From assembly GCF_004122035.1 (NCBI RefSeq), contig NZ_SAXA01000002.1:415462-479461 (forward strand): a stretch of 64,000 nt of DNA. The letters are read 5' to 3'. The translations under genes and the position numbers were made by a program. This document shows, piece by piece, positions 18,939-27,797 of the stretch. Source of the stretch: Ancylomarina salipaludis. Its GTDB lineage: Bacteria; Bacteroidota; Bacteroidia; Bacteroidales; Marinifilaceae. The notes beneath the pieces were generated by a model. That model was given only the letters and a program-made list of their open reading frames with translations, had not been told where the DNA came from and did no database searches. Each line of letters begins with the position of its first letter. Position 1 is the first letter of the stretch.

Positions 18939-18971
18939 GTTGGGAAAAGAATTGAAAAAATAATACCTTTG
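18939..18971 (+). promoter_or_regulatory. promoter of the 125-aa protein/bioB unit
   Basis: GTTG at 18939-18942 and TACCTTTG at 18964-18971 (21-bp spacer) match the Bacteroidota promoter form. A transcript would carry a leader of about 70 nt before the start at 19050. Confidence 0.5.
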
Positions 18972-19049
18972 GCTGCTTATTATGGCTTATAAATGAGTTT
19001 ATTCAGAAGTTTAAGCTTATAATTTTTATATCTAAATAAATTTTAATCC

Positions 19050-19427
19050 ATGTTTACTGACAACCTACAAAGAGGTCGAAATCAGGAACTACAGGTTTTT
19101 AAACACTGGAGCAGAAAATCGTATGCGGCATTTGCAAGTATGAATCAGGAGATTAAAATCGCCTGTTTGTCTGCAAGCTACAATTTAATGACTCCAAGTC
19201 AAGAAGCTGGTGTTTTGGGTTTTATGTACGAACCTCAGAAAGGTGGAGATAAATGTGATGAAGATGATCCTGATGGTGACGCTTTGGTATTAGTACAGAA
19301 TATGATCTGTAATACGGAAAGCAAATCAATTGGTGAACGAAAGAAGTATCAGAGACAGTCTGTTCCGTTCTTTTCTTCGTCTGTAAATCCCACCACAAAT
19401 TTAATTACTAACCGAAAAAAGAATTGA
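19050..19427 (+). CDS. unknown 125-aa protein, first gene of the bioB unit
   Basis: I do not recognise a characterised family. The N-terminal third is basic and aromatic (VFKHWSRKSYAAFASM), followed by a moderately hydrophobic stretch around IKIACLSASYNLM. An acidic cluster (CDEDDPDGDA, about residues 70-79) comes next, and then a basic, Ser/Asn-rich tail. No transmembrane helix, lipobox or enzyme motif is convincing. From memory, similar R-K-S-Y-A-x-F-A-S segments occur at the start of some Bacteroidota TonB-dependent corrinoid receptors, which would fit the nearby cobQ; I cannot verify this. The reading frame is real-looking: it has a promoter, ends three bases before bioB and does not overlap another gene. 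Confidence 0.6.
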   Translation: MFTDNLQRGRNQELQVFKHWSRKSYAAFASMNQEIKIACLSASYNLMTPSQEAGVLGFMYEPQKGGDKCDEDDPDGDALVLVQNMICNTESKSIGERKKYQRQSVPFFSSSVNPTTNLITNRKKN

Positions 19428-19430
19428 ATC

Positions 19431-20405
19431 ATGACTGATATTAGAAACAATTGGACCCACGAAGAGGTCAAAGAAATTTACAACCTTCCTTTGTTAGACT
19501 TGGTCAACCGTGCCTCTAACATCCACCGTAAATACCACGATTCATCAAAGATGAATATGAATACCCTGATTTCGGTTCGTACCGGAGCTTGTTCTCAGGA
19601 TTGTAAGTATTGTGCACAATCAGCTCGATACAATACCCATGTGAAGCCGGAGAAATTGAGTTTGGAACAAGTAATTGAAGATGCTAAAGTGGCTAAGGCC
19701 AATGGTGTGAAACGAGTATGCTTAAGTTCAGCTGGCCGCGATGGAAATCGTGATGACCGTTTTAACGAAATGGCTGAAATGATTACAGAAGTTAAGAAAC
19801 TTGGTTTGGAAGTGTGTTGTACCATGGGGATGATTAATAAAGAAAAGGCTAAGAAACTGGCTGATTTAGGTATCACTGCCGTGAACCACAATTTGGATAC
19901 ATCGGAGCGCCATTACCCTAGTATTACAACAACCCGAACCTATGCTGAACGATTGGAGACTCTAGCCAACTTGCAAGAAGCAGGTATTTCGTATTGTTCA
20001 GGCGGTATTCTTGGAATGGGTGAGGATGATGAGGATCGAATTGAAATGCTCAGAACACTTGCCAATCAGGATCAACACCCTTATAATGTGCCTTTAAACT
20101 CGCTTGTGCCTGTTGAAGGAACCCCTTTTTATGGTAAAGACGTGATTGATATTTTCGAAATGGTGCGTGCTGTTGCGACTGCCCGAATTTTAATGCCTAA
20201 AACGGTTGTGGCCTTTGCTGCCGGACGAACTCATTATAGTAGAGAAGGACAAGCGCTTTGCTTTTTGGCAGGAGCCAATTCCATTTTCTTTGGCGATAAG
20301 CTTTTAACGGTAGGAAACGTTGAGGTGAATGAAGATCAGGCTTTGCTAGAAACTTTAGGAATGCAATCAACAAAATATCACGAGCTGACAACTTTAGAGA
20401 ATTAG
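19431..20405 (+). CDS. bioB: biotin synthase
   Basis: The 324-residue radical-SAM enzyme has the cluster motif CSQDCKYCAQSARY (CxxxCxxC, about residues 53-66), the [2Fe-2S]-site region with further conserved cysteines (CLSSAGRDG, CCTMGM, SYCSGG) and the FAAGRTHYSREGQ block with the conserved arginine. It inserts sulfur into dethiobiotin. The other biotin genes are not in the window. It follows the unknown 125-aa gene by three bases, so the two are almost certainly one transcription and translation unit. A hairpin terminator follows. Confidence 0.97.
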   Translation: MTDIRNNWTHEEVKEIYNLPLLDLVNRASNIHRKYHDSSKMNMNTLISVRTGACSQDCKYCAQSARYNTHVKPEKLSLEQVIEDAKVAKANGVKRVCLSSAGRDGNRDDRFNEMAEMITEVKKLGLEVCCTMGMINKEKAKKLADLGITAVNHNLDTSERHYPSITTTRTYAERLETLANLQEAGISYCSGGILGMGEDDEDRIEMLRTLANQDQHPYNVPLNSLVPVEGTPFYGKDVIDIFEMVRAVATARILMPKTVVAFAAGRTHYSREGQALCFLAGANSIFFGDKLLTVGNVEVNEDQALLETLGMQSTKYHELTTLEN

Positions 20406-20438
20406 ATGCTTTTAATAAGTCAGACTTAATAGAACTAC

Positions 20439-20472
20439 AAAGGCTACTCGATCATGAGTAGCCTTTGCTTTT
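20439..20472 (+). terminator. terminator after bioB
   Basis: A perfect 10-bp stem aaaggctact/agtagccttt with an 8-nt loop and a T-rich tail. Confidence 0.8.
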
Positions 20473-20499
20473 TGTAAAAAGGATTTCGTTTCCATTTAT

Positions 20500-20694
20500 T
20501 TATCTGAAAAACCCACCTGATTGTGTATCGGGTGCATTTCGTCTTTTGCTTGCTTTATCTAAAACTTCTTTTTTTTGCTCATTGGTATATAATGACCAGT
20601 CTCCAATTTCTTCATTGGTTCTTCTGCAACCAAAACAAACGCCATTAGAGTCGGCACGACATATTTGTATACAAGGTGATTTAACGTCTTCCAT
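20500..20694 (-). CDS. DUF1289-family small cysteine-rich protein
   Basis: The 64-residue protein has the DUF1289 pattern CIQICRADSNGVCFGCRRT, with cysteines in a C-x3-C-x7-C-x2-C arrangement, then EIGDWSLYTNEQKKEVL. These proteins probably bind a metal or an Fe-S cluster; their function is unknown. It lies between bioB and pruA on the opposite strand, converging on bioB. The start MEDVKSP fits the family. Confidence 0.82.
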   Translation of the reverse strand: MEDVKSPCIQICRADSNGVCFGCRRTNEEIGDWSLYTNEQKKEVLDKASKRRNAPDTQSGGFFR

Positions 20695-21089
20695 ATTGTT
20701 TTTTAACTAGATTGATTTTAAATAATAATCAAATTAAACAAAAAGGATTTGCTTCTCAAAATCGAAAGCGCTTAAAGGTGTTCATTCTTTTCTATAAGCT
20801 GATAGAATTTTTATTGATGGAGGGACAAGCCTGGTTTCAATTTTCTATTTCAAATTTAGATTTTAGGATGTCGGAAAAATAAATTAACTTCTGGTTCAAA
20901 ACTAAAATCGGGTATTGTCCTTTTAATTCGAAGCAAAGAGGTGCTTGCTGTTTTAATCTGATATTAGCCTATCTTTTGTTCATTATTCGAGATCTCAATC
21001 ATGACATAACTCATATTAATAGCGTCTCAAATTTTTTACATTTGTTCAGAGTGAAAAAGATTAGACAATAACCCTAAAATTAAATTATC
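20695..21089. other. intergenic region upstream of pruA
   Basis: 395 bp of AT-rich DNA. It holds a -7 element for pruA at 21037-21044. I saw no RNA gene, riboswitch or open frame in the rest. Confidence 0.5.
21037..21044 (+). promoter_or_regulatory. TAnnTTTG -7 element for pruA
   Basis: TACATTTG matches the -7 consensus and lies 45 bp before the pruA start; the -33 element is not clear. Confidence 0.5.
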
Positions 21090-22721
21090 ATGCCAAAAGG
21101 TATATACAACGTTCCGACCGCAGTAAACGAACCTATTTTATCATATGCTCCAGGTTCACCTGAGAGAGCAGAATTACAAGCAACCATCAAAGAGATGCGT
21201 TCAAAACAAATTGATGTGCCAATGTACATCGGTGGCGAAGAGGTTCGCACAGGAAACTTATTTGCGATGACGCCTCCACACGATCATCAGCATGTATTAG
21301 GACACTATCATCAGGGTGGTAAAGAACATATCCAAATGGCTATTGATGCTGCATTGGCTGCAAAACCAGCTTGGGAAGCTATGGCTTGGGAGCATCGTGC
21401 TTCAATTTTCCTGAAAGCTGCTGAATTGATTTCAGGACCTTACCGTCAGAAATTGAATGCAGCTACTATGTTGGGCCAATCGAAAAATGCATTCCAGGCT
21501 GAAATTGATTCTGCTTGTGAGATTGCTGATTTCTTGCGTTTCAACGTTCAGTATATGACTGATATTTACAAGCAACAGCCTGTATCTTCAAAAGGAATTT
21601 GGAATCGTGTTGAGCAACGTCCATTGGAAGGATTTGTATTTGCATTGACGCCTTTTAACTTTACTGCAATTGCAGGTAATTTACCATCAGCACCTGCTAT
21701 GATGGGTAACTGTATTGTTTGGAAGCCATCAAAAACAGCTGTTTATTCAGCTCAGGTTCTTATGGAAGTGTTCCAAAAAGCGGGTGTTCCTGCTGGTGTA
21801 ATCAACTTGGTTTATGTATCAGGTCCTGCAGCTTCTGAAGTATTATTTTCATCACCAGACTTCGCAGGTATCCATTTTACTGGTTCTACAGGTGTATTCC
21901 AGGATATTTGGAAGAACATTGGAAATAATATTCACAAATTCAAGTCGTACCCACGTATTGTAGGTGAAACAGGTGGTAAGGATTATATCTTTATGCATCC
22001 AAGTGCTCCAGCTAAGGAAGTTGCTACAGCAATCACTCGTGGTGCTTTCGAATATCAAGGACAAAAATGTTCTGCAGCTTCACGTGCTTTTATTCCTGCA
22101 AGCAAATATGACGAGGTAATGGCATATGTACACGAAGATCTTAAGAAAATTAAGATGGGTGGAACTGAAGATTTCACAAACTTTGTAAATGCAGTGATTG
22201 ACGAAGCTTCTTTTGATAAATTGGCCTCTGCTATTGATGCAGCTAAAGCTTCTCCAGACGCTGAAATTGTTGCAGGTGGTACTTACGACAAGTCTGTTGG
22301 TTATTTCATCGCTCCAACTATTATTCGTGCCAAGAAGCATGACTATATTACAATGGAAGAAGAGCTATTCGGTCCTGTTCTTACTATTTATGTATACGAA
22401 GATGATAAAGTAGACGAGACTCTTGATATCCTGGATAAAGGTTCAATGTATGCGCTTACCGGTGCTATCTTTGCTGACTGTCGTTATGCTATTGAGAAAT
22501 TGGTGAAGCGTTTAACACATACAGCTGGTAACTTCTATATCAACGACAAGCCAACTGGTGCCGTTGTAGGACAGCAGCCATTTGGTGGTGGTAGAGGTTC
22601 TGGAACCAACGATAAGGCAGGTTCAATGATTAACCTATTGCGTTGGGTTTCTCCACGTACAATTAAAGAAACTTTTGTACCAGCTACAGATTATATGTAC
22701 CCGAACTTCTTAGAAGACTAA
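21090..22721 (+). CDS. pruA: L-glutamate gamma-semialdehyde dehydrogenase (P5C dehydrogenase)
   Basis: The 543-residue aldehyde dehydrogenase has the P5CDH-type long N-terminal segment, the NAD-site blocks FTGSTGVF and GETGGKDY (general base glutamate), and the catalytic cysteine in YQGQKCSAASR (about residue 330). The C-terminal GGRGSGTNDKAGSMINLLRW block is specific to the P5CDH group 1 family. It oxidises glutamate semialdehyde to glutamate in proline catabolism. Proline dehydrogenase is not adjacent. Transcription ends at a perfect hairpin. Confidence 0.96.
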   Translation: MPKGIYNVPTAVNEPILSYAPGSPERAELQATIKEMRSKQIDVPMYIGGEEVRTGNLFAMTPPHDHQHVLGHYHQGGKEHIQMAIDAALAAKPAWEAMAWEHRASIFLKAAELISGPYRQKLNAATMLGQSKNAFQAEIDSACEIADFLRFNVQYMTDIYKQQPVSSKGIWNRVEQRPLEGFVFALTPFNFTAIAGNLPSAPAMMGNCIVWKPSKTAVYSAQVLMEVFQKAGVPAGVINLVYVSGPAASEVLFSSPDFAGIHFTGSTGVFQDIWKNIGNNIHKFKSYPRIVGETGGKDYIFMHPSAPAKEVATAITRGAFEYQGQKCSAASRAFIPASKYDEVMAYVHEDLKKIKMGGTEDFTNFVNAVIDEASFDKLASAIDAAKASPDAEIVAGGTYDKSVGYFIAPTIIRAKKHDYITMEEELFGPVLTIYVYEDDKVDETLDILDKGSMYALTGAIFADCRYAIEKLVKRLTHTAGNFYINDKPTGAVVGQQPFGGGRGSGTNDKAGSMINLLRWVSPRTIKETFVPATDYMYPNFLED

Positions 22722-22751
22722 GATCATAGAATAATTGTTAGATATAAAAAC

Positions 22752-22779
22752 GCTCGAAGCATATGCTTCGAGCATTTTT
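22752..22779 (+). terminator. terminator after pruA
   Basis: A 22-bp perfect palindrome (gctcgaagcat/atgcttcgagc) followed by six Ts; its A-rich left side may also serve the convergent gene at 22810. Confidence 0.9.
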
Positions 22780-22809
22780 TATTGTGAATGAATTTTTAGT
22801 AGTATATAA

Positions 22810-23853
22810 CTAATTATCTCGATTTGTTTTATCCATGATTGGGTTAAACTCCCACATGTCATCAAGATAATAATCACCAACATTCCCAGTTGCTATAAAA
22901 CCTCTATTATTTATACTGAAGCCTACAGCATTTTCTCTTGAGTGTATTTCCATTTCCAAGCCTGTTTTTTCTATCCATTTGTCAGTCTCTGAATCATATT
23001 CCCAAACGGTTCTTTGGTATGGTACAATTCTTCCTGTTGCTAAATAACCCTTCTTATCAATAACAAACGATACAGCATTACTTCTAAGCATATCGTCAAA
23101 TTGCTTATAAGTATCTAAATCTTTTTTGTGGGACCAACACTCATACTTAACAGATGATACGGAAGGATCAAATTCCCATACATCGTCGAGGCTACCATGC
23201 CCACTAACAAGATAAGCTTTGTTGTCGATGACGAAACTTGTTGAGTAAGCTGTTTTTTCACCGGGGTACAAACCTAAATCTGTCCATTCTCCACTCTCAA
23301 ATTTGAAAAAATTTTTTAAATAATTTTCATCTTCACCATCTAAAACACCGTATCCTGTTCCCACATAGCCAATATTATTTATTGAAAAGGCAATAGCTCC
23401 CTGTCTCGCTCCACCAATAAACTCTGGAGCTTCTTTCCATGTATTTGTTTCAGGATCATATTCATAGAAATCTTTTAATCGGTTCCCATCAATATCAACA
23501 CCTGTTCCTACGTATCCCTTTCCATTAATTGAAAAAGCAACAGCTTCATGCCTGGCTTTTCCCGGGAAATCAGCAATTTTCATCCATCCATTTTTCAGAT
23601 TATATTTGTAAAAACTTTTTAAACAGTGTTCATCTTCAGTTTCATCATAATTTCTAATTTTTCGGTAACCAGTTCCTATATAGGCATCATCACCAATCGT
23701 GAAGCTAACTGCTCCGCTCCTGGGTTCTCCTTCAAATGATCCAGCTTGTATCCAATTGCCTTGAAGAGTATTGTTTTTATTATCGCAAGAGACACATTCA
23801 AGTACTATAAATATTAATAATAGAAGTTTAATTTTAGTCATATTAGATATCAA
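22810..23853 (-). CDS. kelch-repeat beta-propeller lipoprotein
   Basis: The 347-residue protein has a lipoprotein signal (hydrophobic segment ending LECVSC, cysteine about residue 23). The mature part consists of about six kelch repeats, each with a GYVGTGY/GFIATGN-like strand and W-x-E/D-x-P blocks (for example YEYDPETNTW). It should form a beta-propeller displayed on the outer membrane or in the periplasm. Kelch propellers mediate binding or, rarely, catalysis; the partner is unknown. It is 63 bp downstream of the NhaC antiporter on the same strand. Methionine 5 is an alternative start. Confidence 0.85.
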   Translation of the reverse strand: MISNMTKIKLLLLIFIVLECVSCDNKNNTLQGNWIQAGSFEGEPRSGAVSFTIGDDAYIGTGYRKIRNYDETEDEHCLKSFYKYNLKNGWMKIADFPGKARHEAVAFSINGKGYVGTGVDIDGNRLKDFYEYDPETNTWKEAPEFIGGARQGAIAFSINNIGYVGTGYGVLDGEDENYLKNFFKFESGEWTDLGLYPGEKTAYSTSFVIDNKAYLVSGHGSLDDVWEFDPSVSSVKYECWSHKKDLDTYKQFDDMLRSNAVSFVIDKKGYLATGRIVPYQRTVWEYDSETDKWIEKTGLEMEIHSRENAVGFSINNRGFIATGNVGDYYLDDMWEFNPIMDKTNRDN

Positions 23854-23916
23854 TTTTATACTTTACAGTTGTGTTAATTTTATGATCTGCAAAGATAAGT
23901 TTGATGTTCGTATTGA

Positions 23917-25854
23917 CTATTTATTTTCAACTTTTTTTCCAAAGAAATGGACAATAAGGTATAGGCTGAGTATGCCAACTGGGAAAATAATCCAATAAGG
24001 AACACCATAAGCAGCCGGAATTAGCCCGACAAATATGGAAACAGCACCAACGGTTAAGGCATAGGGCAATTGGGTTCTGACGTGCTCGATATGATTACAG
24101 GAACTGGCCAAAGAACTGAGAATAGTCGTATCAGATATTGGCGAGCAGTGATCACCTAGAACTGATCCTGCAAGTATCGCAGAAACGGTGATATAGAAGA
24201 TGTTCATCGACTCCATATCGATCATACCAAAACTATGGCTTAGATGCCAGGACGCGGGTAAGATTAGAGGGTAGAGTATGGCCATGGTTCCCCAGGATGA
24301 ACCTGTTGAGAAAGCAATGACTGCCGCAAGAACAAAGGTGAGTGCGGGTAAAAGTTGTGGTGCAATGTTGACAGAAATAAGTATGTTTGAGATAAAATCA
24401 GCTGTATGCAAGTCTTTGGTAATGTCGGCTAAAGCCCAGGCCAAAATCAGGATAAGTATGGCGGTGAGCATGGTTTTAAATCCTTTAAGTAAGCTATCAC
24501 TGGTTTCCTGCAAGCTCATGATTTTTTGTCCAAGAGTTAAGGCTACAGCTGCTAATACAGCAGATAATGACGACCAAAGAAGAGCCGAGTAGGAGTCAGA
24601 AGCTCCGATTACATGTGATAGTTTTTTGCCAAATCCCAAACTGGTATCTGCCCATACACTGGCATCCCATCCTGTATATAATAAGCCAGCTAAAGTTCCT
24701 AATATGACTATAAGAATTGGAATTCCTGCATTATACCATTTAGGGGTGATATCTGCGGCCATTTCCAATTCATTATCACCATTAGAGCTTTGAATATTCG
24801 AATCCTGACTACTTATATGATTTTGTCGAGCTAATTTTTCTGCCTTATACATTGGTCCATAATCTTTACCTTTATATATAAGGAAGAGCATAAAGATCAA
24901 GGTGAAAAAAGGATAAAATCGACTGGGAAGAGAATTCAAGAAAATACTGTAAGGACTTTCGCTCACGTTAATTTGTACGGTTGCTGACTGGATATAGCTC
25001 AATTCAATACCTATCCAGGTTGTAATCATAGCCACAGAAGCCACAGGAGCAGCCGTTGAGTCTACGATATATGCAAGTTTTTCTCTGGAGACCTTTAGCC
25101 TATCAGTAACAGGGCGCATTGTATTTCCCACAACAAGAGTATTGGCATAATCATCGAAAAAAATCAGAACACCTAGAAACCACGTAACCAGTTGCCCTGA
25201 TTTGGCTGTGTTTGCAAAGCGTGATAAAATATTTACGATACCCTGCATGCCACCATTTCTCGAAATGAGAGTGACCATAGAACCAATCAGCATGGAAAAC
25301 ACGATAATTGAAATGTGGCCTGAATCATGTACTGAATTGATGACATAAGTATCTGAAATGGCAAATATTGCCTTGAAGAATGCGATGAATATGGAAGTAC
25401 CTTTATAGGAATAAATGATAAGTGTTCCGGTGAATAGGCCAATAAACAGGGCTAATAAGACTTCTTTAAAAAAGAGTGCCATTAAAATAGCGATGAGAGG
25501 TGGCAGTATGGAGAGCCATAGTGGGATAGGATTTATCTCAATAGTATCAGCAAATTCACCAATTTGAATCTGGACGACTTCTTTTTGAGTGAACTTGTAT
25601 TTTAGTTTTAGGTTCGAATCCTCTATTTCGTATGTCGTGTTATTCCCATTAATGAGAATTTGAAGTTGATCTGATTTTATTTGATCAATGAAACTGGCAT
25701 TGGTTTTAATCGTGATGGTTTGTTTAACCTTTGCGACAATGATAGAAGGATATTCAACCGAAAAGGGATTCGTTTGATCGGCAAAACTTTTAAAATTATA
25801 AAATGAGACCAGAAGGAGTAGGGGGAGAACCGTCTTTCTTAATAACTGAATCAT
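23917..25854 (-). CDS. NhaC-family Na+/H+ antiporter with N-terminal exported domain
   Basis: The 645-residue protein starts with a signal-like hydrophobic segment (about residues 5-25) and a soluble beta-rich region to about residue 108. About twelve transmembrane helices of the NhaC/antiporter type follow. Recognisable blocks are FFDDYANTLVVGNTMRPVTD, DSTAAPVASVAMITTWIG and a C-terminal AGSVLGDHCSPISDTTILSS, the ion-site region of the family. A hydrophilic loop (about 337-367) separates the two halves. It exchanges Na+ for H+ or an organic substrate such as lactate or malate; the substrate cannot be read. The N-terminal exported domain is additional to the basic NhaC fold. Confidence 0.88.
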   Translation of the reverse strand: MIQLLRKTVLPLLLLVSFYNFKSFADQTNPFSVEYPSIIVAKVKQTITIKTNASFIDQIKSDQLQILINGNNTTYEIEDSNLKLKYKFTQKEVVQIQIGEFADTIEINPIPLWLSILPPLIAILMALFFKEVLLALFIGLFTGTLIIYSYKGTSIFIAFFKAIFAISDTYVINSVHDSGHISIIVFSMLIGSMVTLISRNGGMQGIVNILSRFANTAKSGQLVTWFLGVLIFFDDYANTLVVGNTMRPVTDRLKVSREKLAYIVDSTAAPVASVAMITTWIGIELSYIQSATVQINVSESPYSIFLNSLPSRFYPFFTLIFMLFLIYKGKDYGPMYKAEKLARQNHISSQDSNIQSSNGDNELEMAADITPKWYNAGIPILIVILGTLAGLLYTGWDASVWADTSLGFGKKLSHVIGASDSYSALLWSSLSAVLAAVALTLGQKIMSLQETSDSLLKGFKTMLTAILILILAWALADITKDLHTADFISNILISVNIAPQLLPALTFVLAAVIAFSTGSSWGTMAILYPLILPASWHLSHSFGMIDMESMNIFYITVSAILAGSVLGDHCSPISDTTILSSLASSCNHIEHVRTQLPYALTVGAVSIFVGLIPAAYGVPYWIIFPVGILSLYLIVHFFGKKVENK

Positions 25855-26020
25855 ATAGGGTGATATTTAGGTTAGTAACCCTAAATATATAAATTATAAT
25901 CAGTTTGATTTTATGATTTTTGCAGTTTTATCCGAAAGGCTTTTATCTTTTATGGGTTAAGATGTGAAATCAATCTTTAGAATTATTCTCAGGATTTAAG
26001 AAAATATAAATTGGACGTTT

Positions 26021-26953
26021 TTAACTGGCGATATTTTCCCCCATTTTAACTGTTGTTTCTAATCCACTATGGGTATTATCCAACAAATCCTGATCTATTT
26101 TTACTTTACCTTTTTCGAAAAATAAGACGATGGTTGATCCTCCAAATGCAAAATAACCTTTTTCACTCCCCTTTTTCACTGTTGTATTGGCCTGATAGGT
26201 TTGAAGAATACTTCCAACCATGCTGGCACCCACTTCAGAGATGATTACATCGCCATAATCATCCGTTTGTAATGTGCTATAAACCCTTGTGTTCTGACAA
26301 AAAATCTGCAAACTCTGTCTTAAAGCTAAAGGGGAAACTGAAAAGTATTTTCCTTTAATCAGTTTTGATTTTGAGATGAGACCATCTGCAGGAAAATGGA
26401 AACGGTGATAATCGGCAGGAGCCAAGCGAACAATTATCATAGCGCCATCGGCATATTTTTTTGCCAGATGATTGTTTTTTAAAAAACTTGAGATGGTAAA
26501 TTGAGAGCCTTTTATAAAGAACGAAGCCACATCGGTCATCGACTGAAATGCAAGTATTTTCCCATCAGAAGGGGAGACGAAAGCATCACCTATAGGTCTT
26601 TTTGAAACTTCAATTTTACGGTAAAAGAAATCATTGAAATTTTGATATGCACTACTGTCTTTGATCTGATAGATTGAAAGATCAATATTATTTCGCTGAA
26701 TGAATTTTGTAATTAGTCCTTTTGATAAGCGACTATTCATATACCAACCCCCTAATGAAGAAACAAGTTTTCTTTTCATCAGTAAGTGAAGAGATACTTT
26801 CCCAAGAGGCTTATTGTAGAACCAACTTAGTATTTTACCACTTGGTACATATTCCTCTTGTATTTCGTTATTTCTTCTATTCTTAAAAAAAATTGGCTCC
26901 ATATATTCGAATCTACTTGTCATCAACTCCGTTTCCGAAAGCTGATGGACCAA
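26021..26953 (-). CDS. psd: phosphatidylserine decarboxylase proenzyme
   Basis: The 310-residue enzyme has the family blocks SFNDFF-like YQNFNDFFYRK, ADYHRFHFPADG and the C-terminal self-cleavage site FGGST (serine about 271), which becomes the pyruvoyl group. It converts phosphatidylserine to phosphatidylethanolamine at the inner membrane. The N-terminal VPSGKILSWFYNKPLGK segment places it in the larger, Clostridium/Chlamydia-like subgroup and not the short archaeal type. A start at methionine 18 (26902, MEPIFFKNRR) fits family alignments better than the upstream ATG. No pssA gene is adjacent. Confidence 0.9.
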   Translation of the reverse strand: MVHQLSETELMTSRFEYMEPIFFKNRRNNEIQEEYVPSGKILSWFYNKPLGKVSLHLLMKRKLVSSLGGWYMNSRLSKGLITKFIQRNNIDLSIYQIKDSSAYQNFNDFFYRKIEVSKRPIGDAFVSPSDGKILAFQSMTDVASFFIKGSQFTISSFLKNNHLAKKYADGAMIIVRLAPADYHRFHFPADGLISKSKLIKGKYFSVSPLALRQSLQIFCQNTRVYSTLQTDDYGDVIISEVGASMVGSILQTYQANTTVKKGSEKGYFAFGGSTIVLFFEKGKVKIDQDLLDNTHSGLETTVKMGENIAS

Positions 26954-27196
26954 TGCATCACATTTAGTACAATAATCAACAAAGATGCAACTTTTACATT
27001 TATTAAGAGAAAAAAAAACATCATTCTAAGCATGATCTTATCTTTATAGCATTAAAAATTCTAATTTGAGCTTCATTTTTCATCTATCGCAATTTGCAAT
27101 TCTGTTTGAGAATTGTTTTTTGCATCAAAGAGCAGGTCTCTTTTTTTTGATTCCTAAGCGATTTTGTTTACTTTGACTCTATAAAATTTATGAGGG

Positions 27197-27787
27197 GTGG
27201 ACGAATTATTTAATATATTTCGATTTGGATCGAATGATGTAAAACCAGCGAAAGGAAAGGTGTTAATTGCTGAACCATTTTTAGAAGGTCGATATTTTAA
27301 ACGATCAGTGGTTTTGTTAACTGAATTTTCTGAGGATGGGGCTGTTGGTTTTGTTTTGAATAAACCTACTCATTTGAATATAAACGAACTTTTAACGGAT
27401 TTGGATGTTTTTGAGAGCGAAGTGTTTGTGGGAGGTCCAGTTCAAAATAATCAGATTTATTATTTGCATACAGTACCTGAGTTGATTCCAAATTCGTTTC
27501 AGATTTTCGATAATCTTTATTGGGGTGGTGATTTTGCCATTTTGAAGGAATTGGTGTACAATAAAAAAATTGAACGCGATCAGATTCGTTTTTTTGCAGG
27601 CTATTCAGGCTGGAGTGCAGGTCAGCTTGAAGATGAAATTAAGGAAAATTCATGGTTGGTGAGTTCTCTTGGAATGAAAGAAATTATGGCTGTAAACAAT
27701 GACGATATTTGGCAAAAAGCTTTGACTCAATTGGGTGGTAATTATAAGGTCTGGGCCAATTTCCCAAAGGATCAAAGCATGAATTAG
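27197..27787 (+). CDS. YqgE/AlgH family protein
   Basis: The 196-residue protein shows the YqgE/AlgH signature: KGKVLIAEPFLEGRYFKRSVVLL at the start, GAVGFVLNKPTHLNI, VFVGGPVQ and FAGYSGWSAGQLEDEI. The structure is known for homologues, but the biochemical role is not settled. The start is GTG (27197), because the nearby ATG at 27190 runs into a stop after seven codons. It converges on the aminotransferase gene with only ten bases between them. Confidence 0.92.
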   Translation: MDELFNIFRFGSNDVKPAKGKVLIAEPFLEGRYFKRSVVLLTEFSEDGAVGFVLNKPTHLNINELLTDLDVFESEVFVGGPVQNNQIYYLHTVPELIPNSFQIFDNLYWGGDFAILKELVYNKKIERDQIRFFAGYSGWSAGQLEDEIKENSWLVSSLGMKEIMAVNNDDIWQKALTQLGGNYKVWANFPKDQSMN

Positions 27788-27797
27788 AGTTTGGAAT

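Noticed and set aside
18786..19049. Possible cobalamin riboswitch between cobQ and the bioB unit
   Set aside because: No B12-box or conserved aptamer core could be found on either strand; only a short inverted repeat is present.
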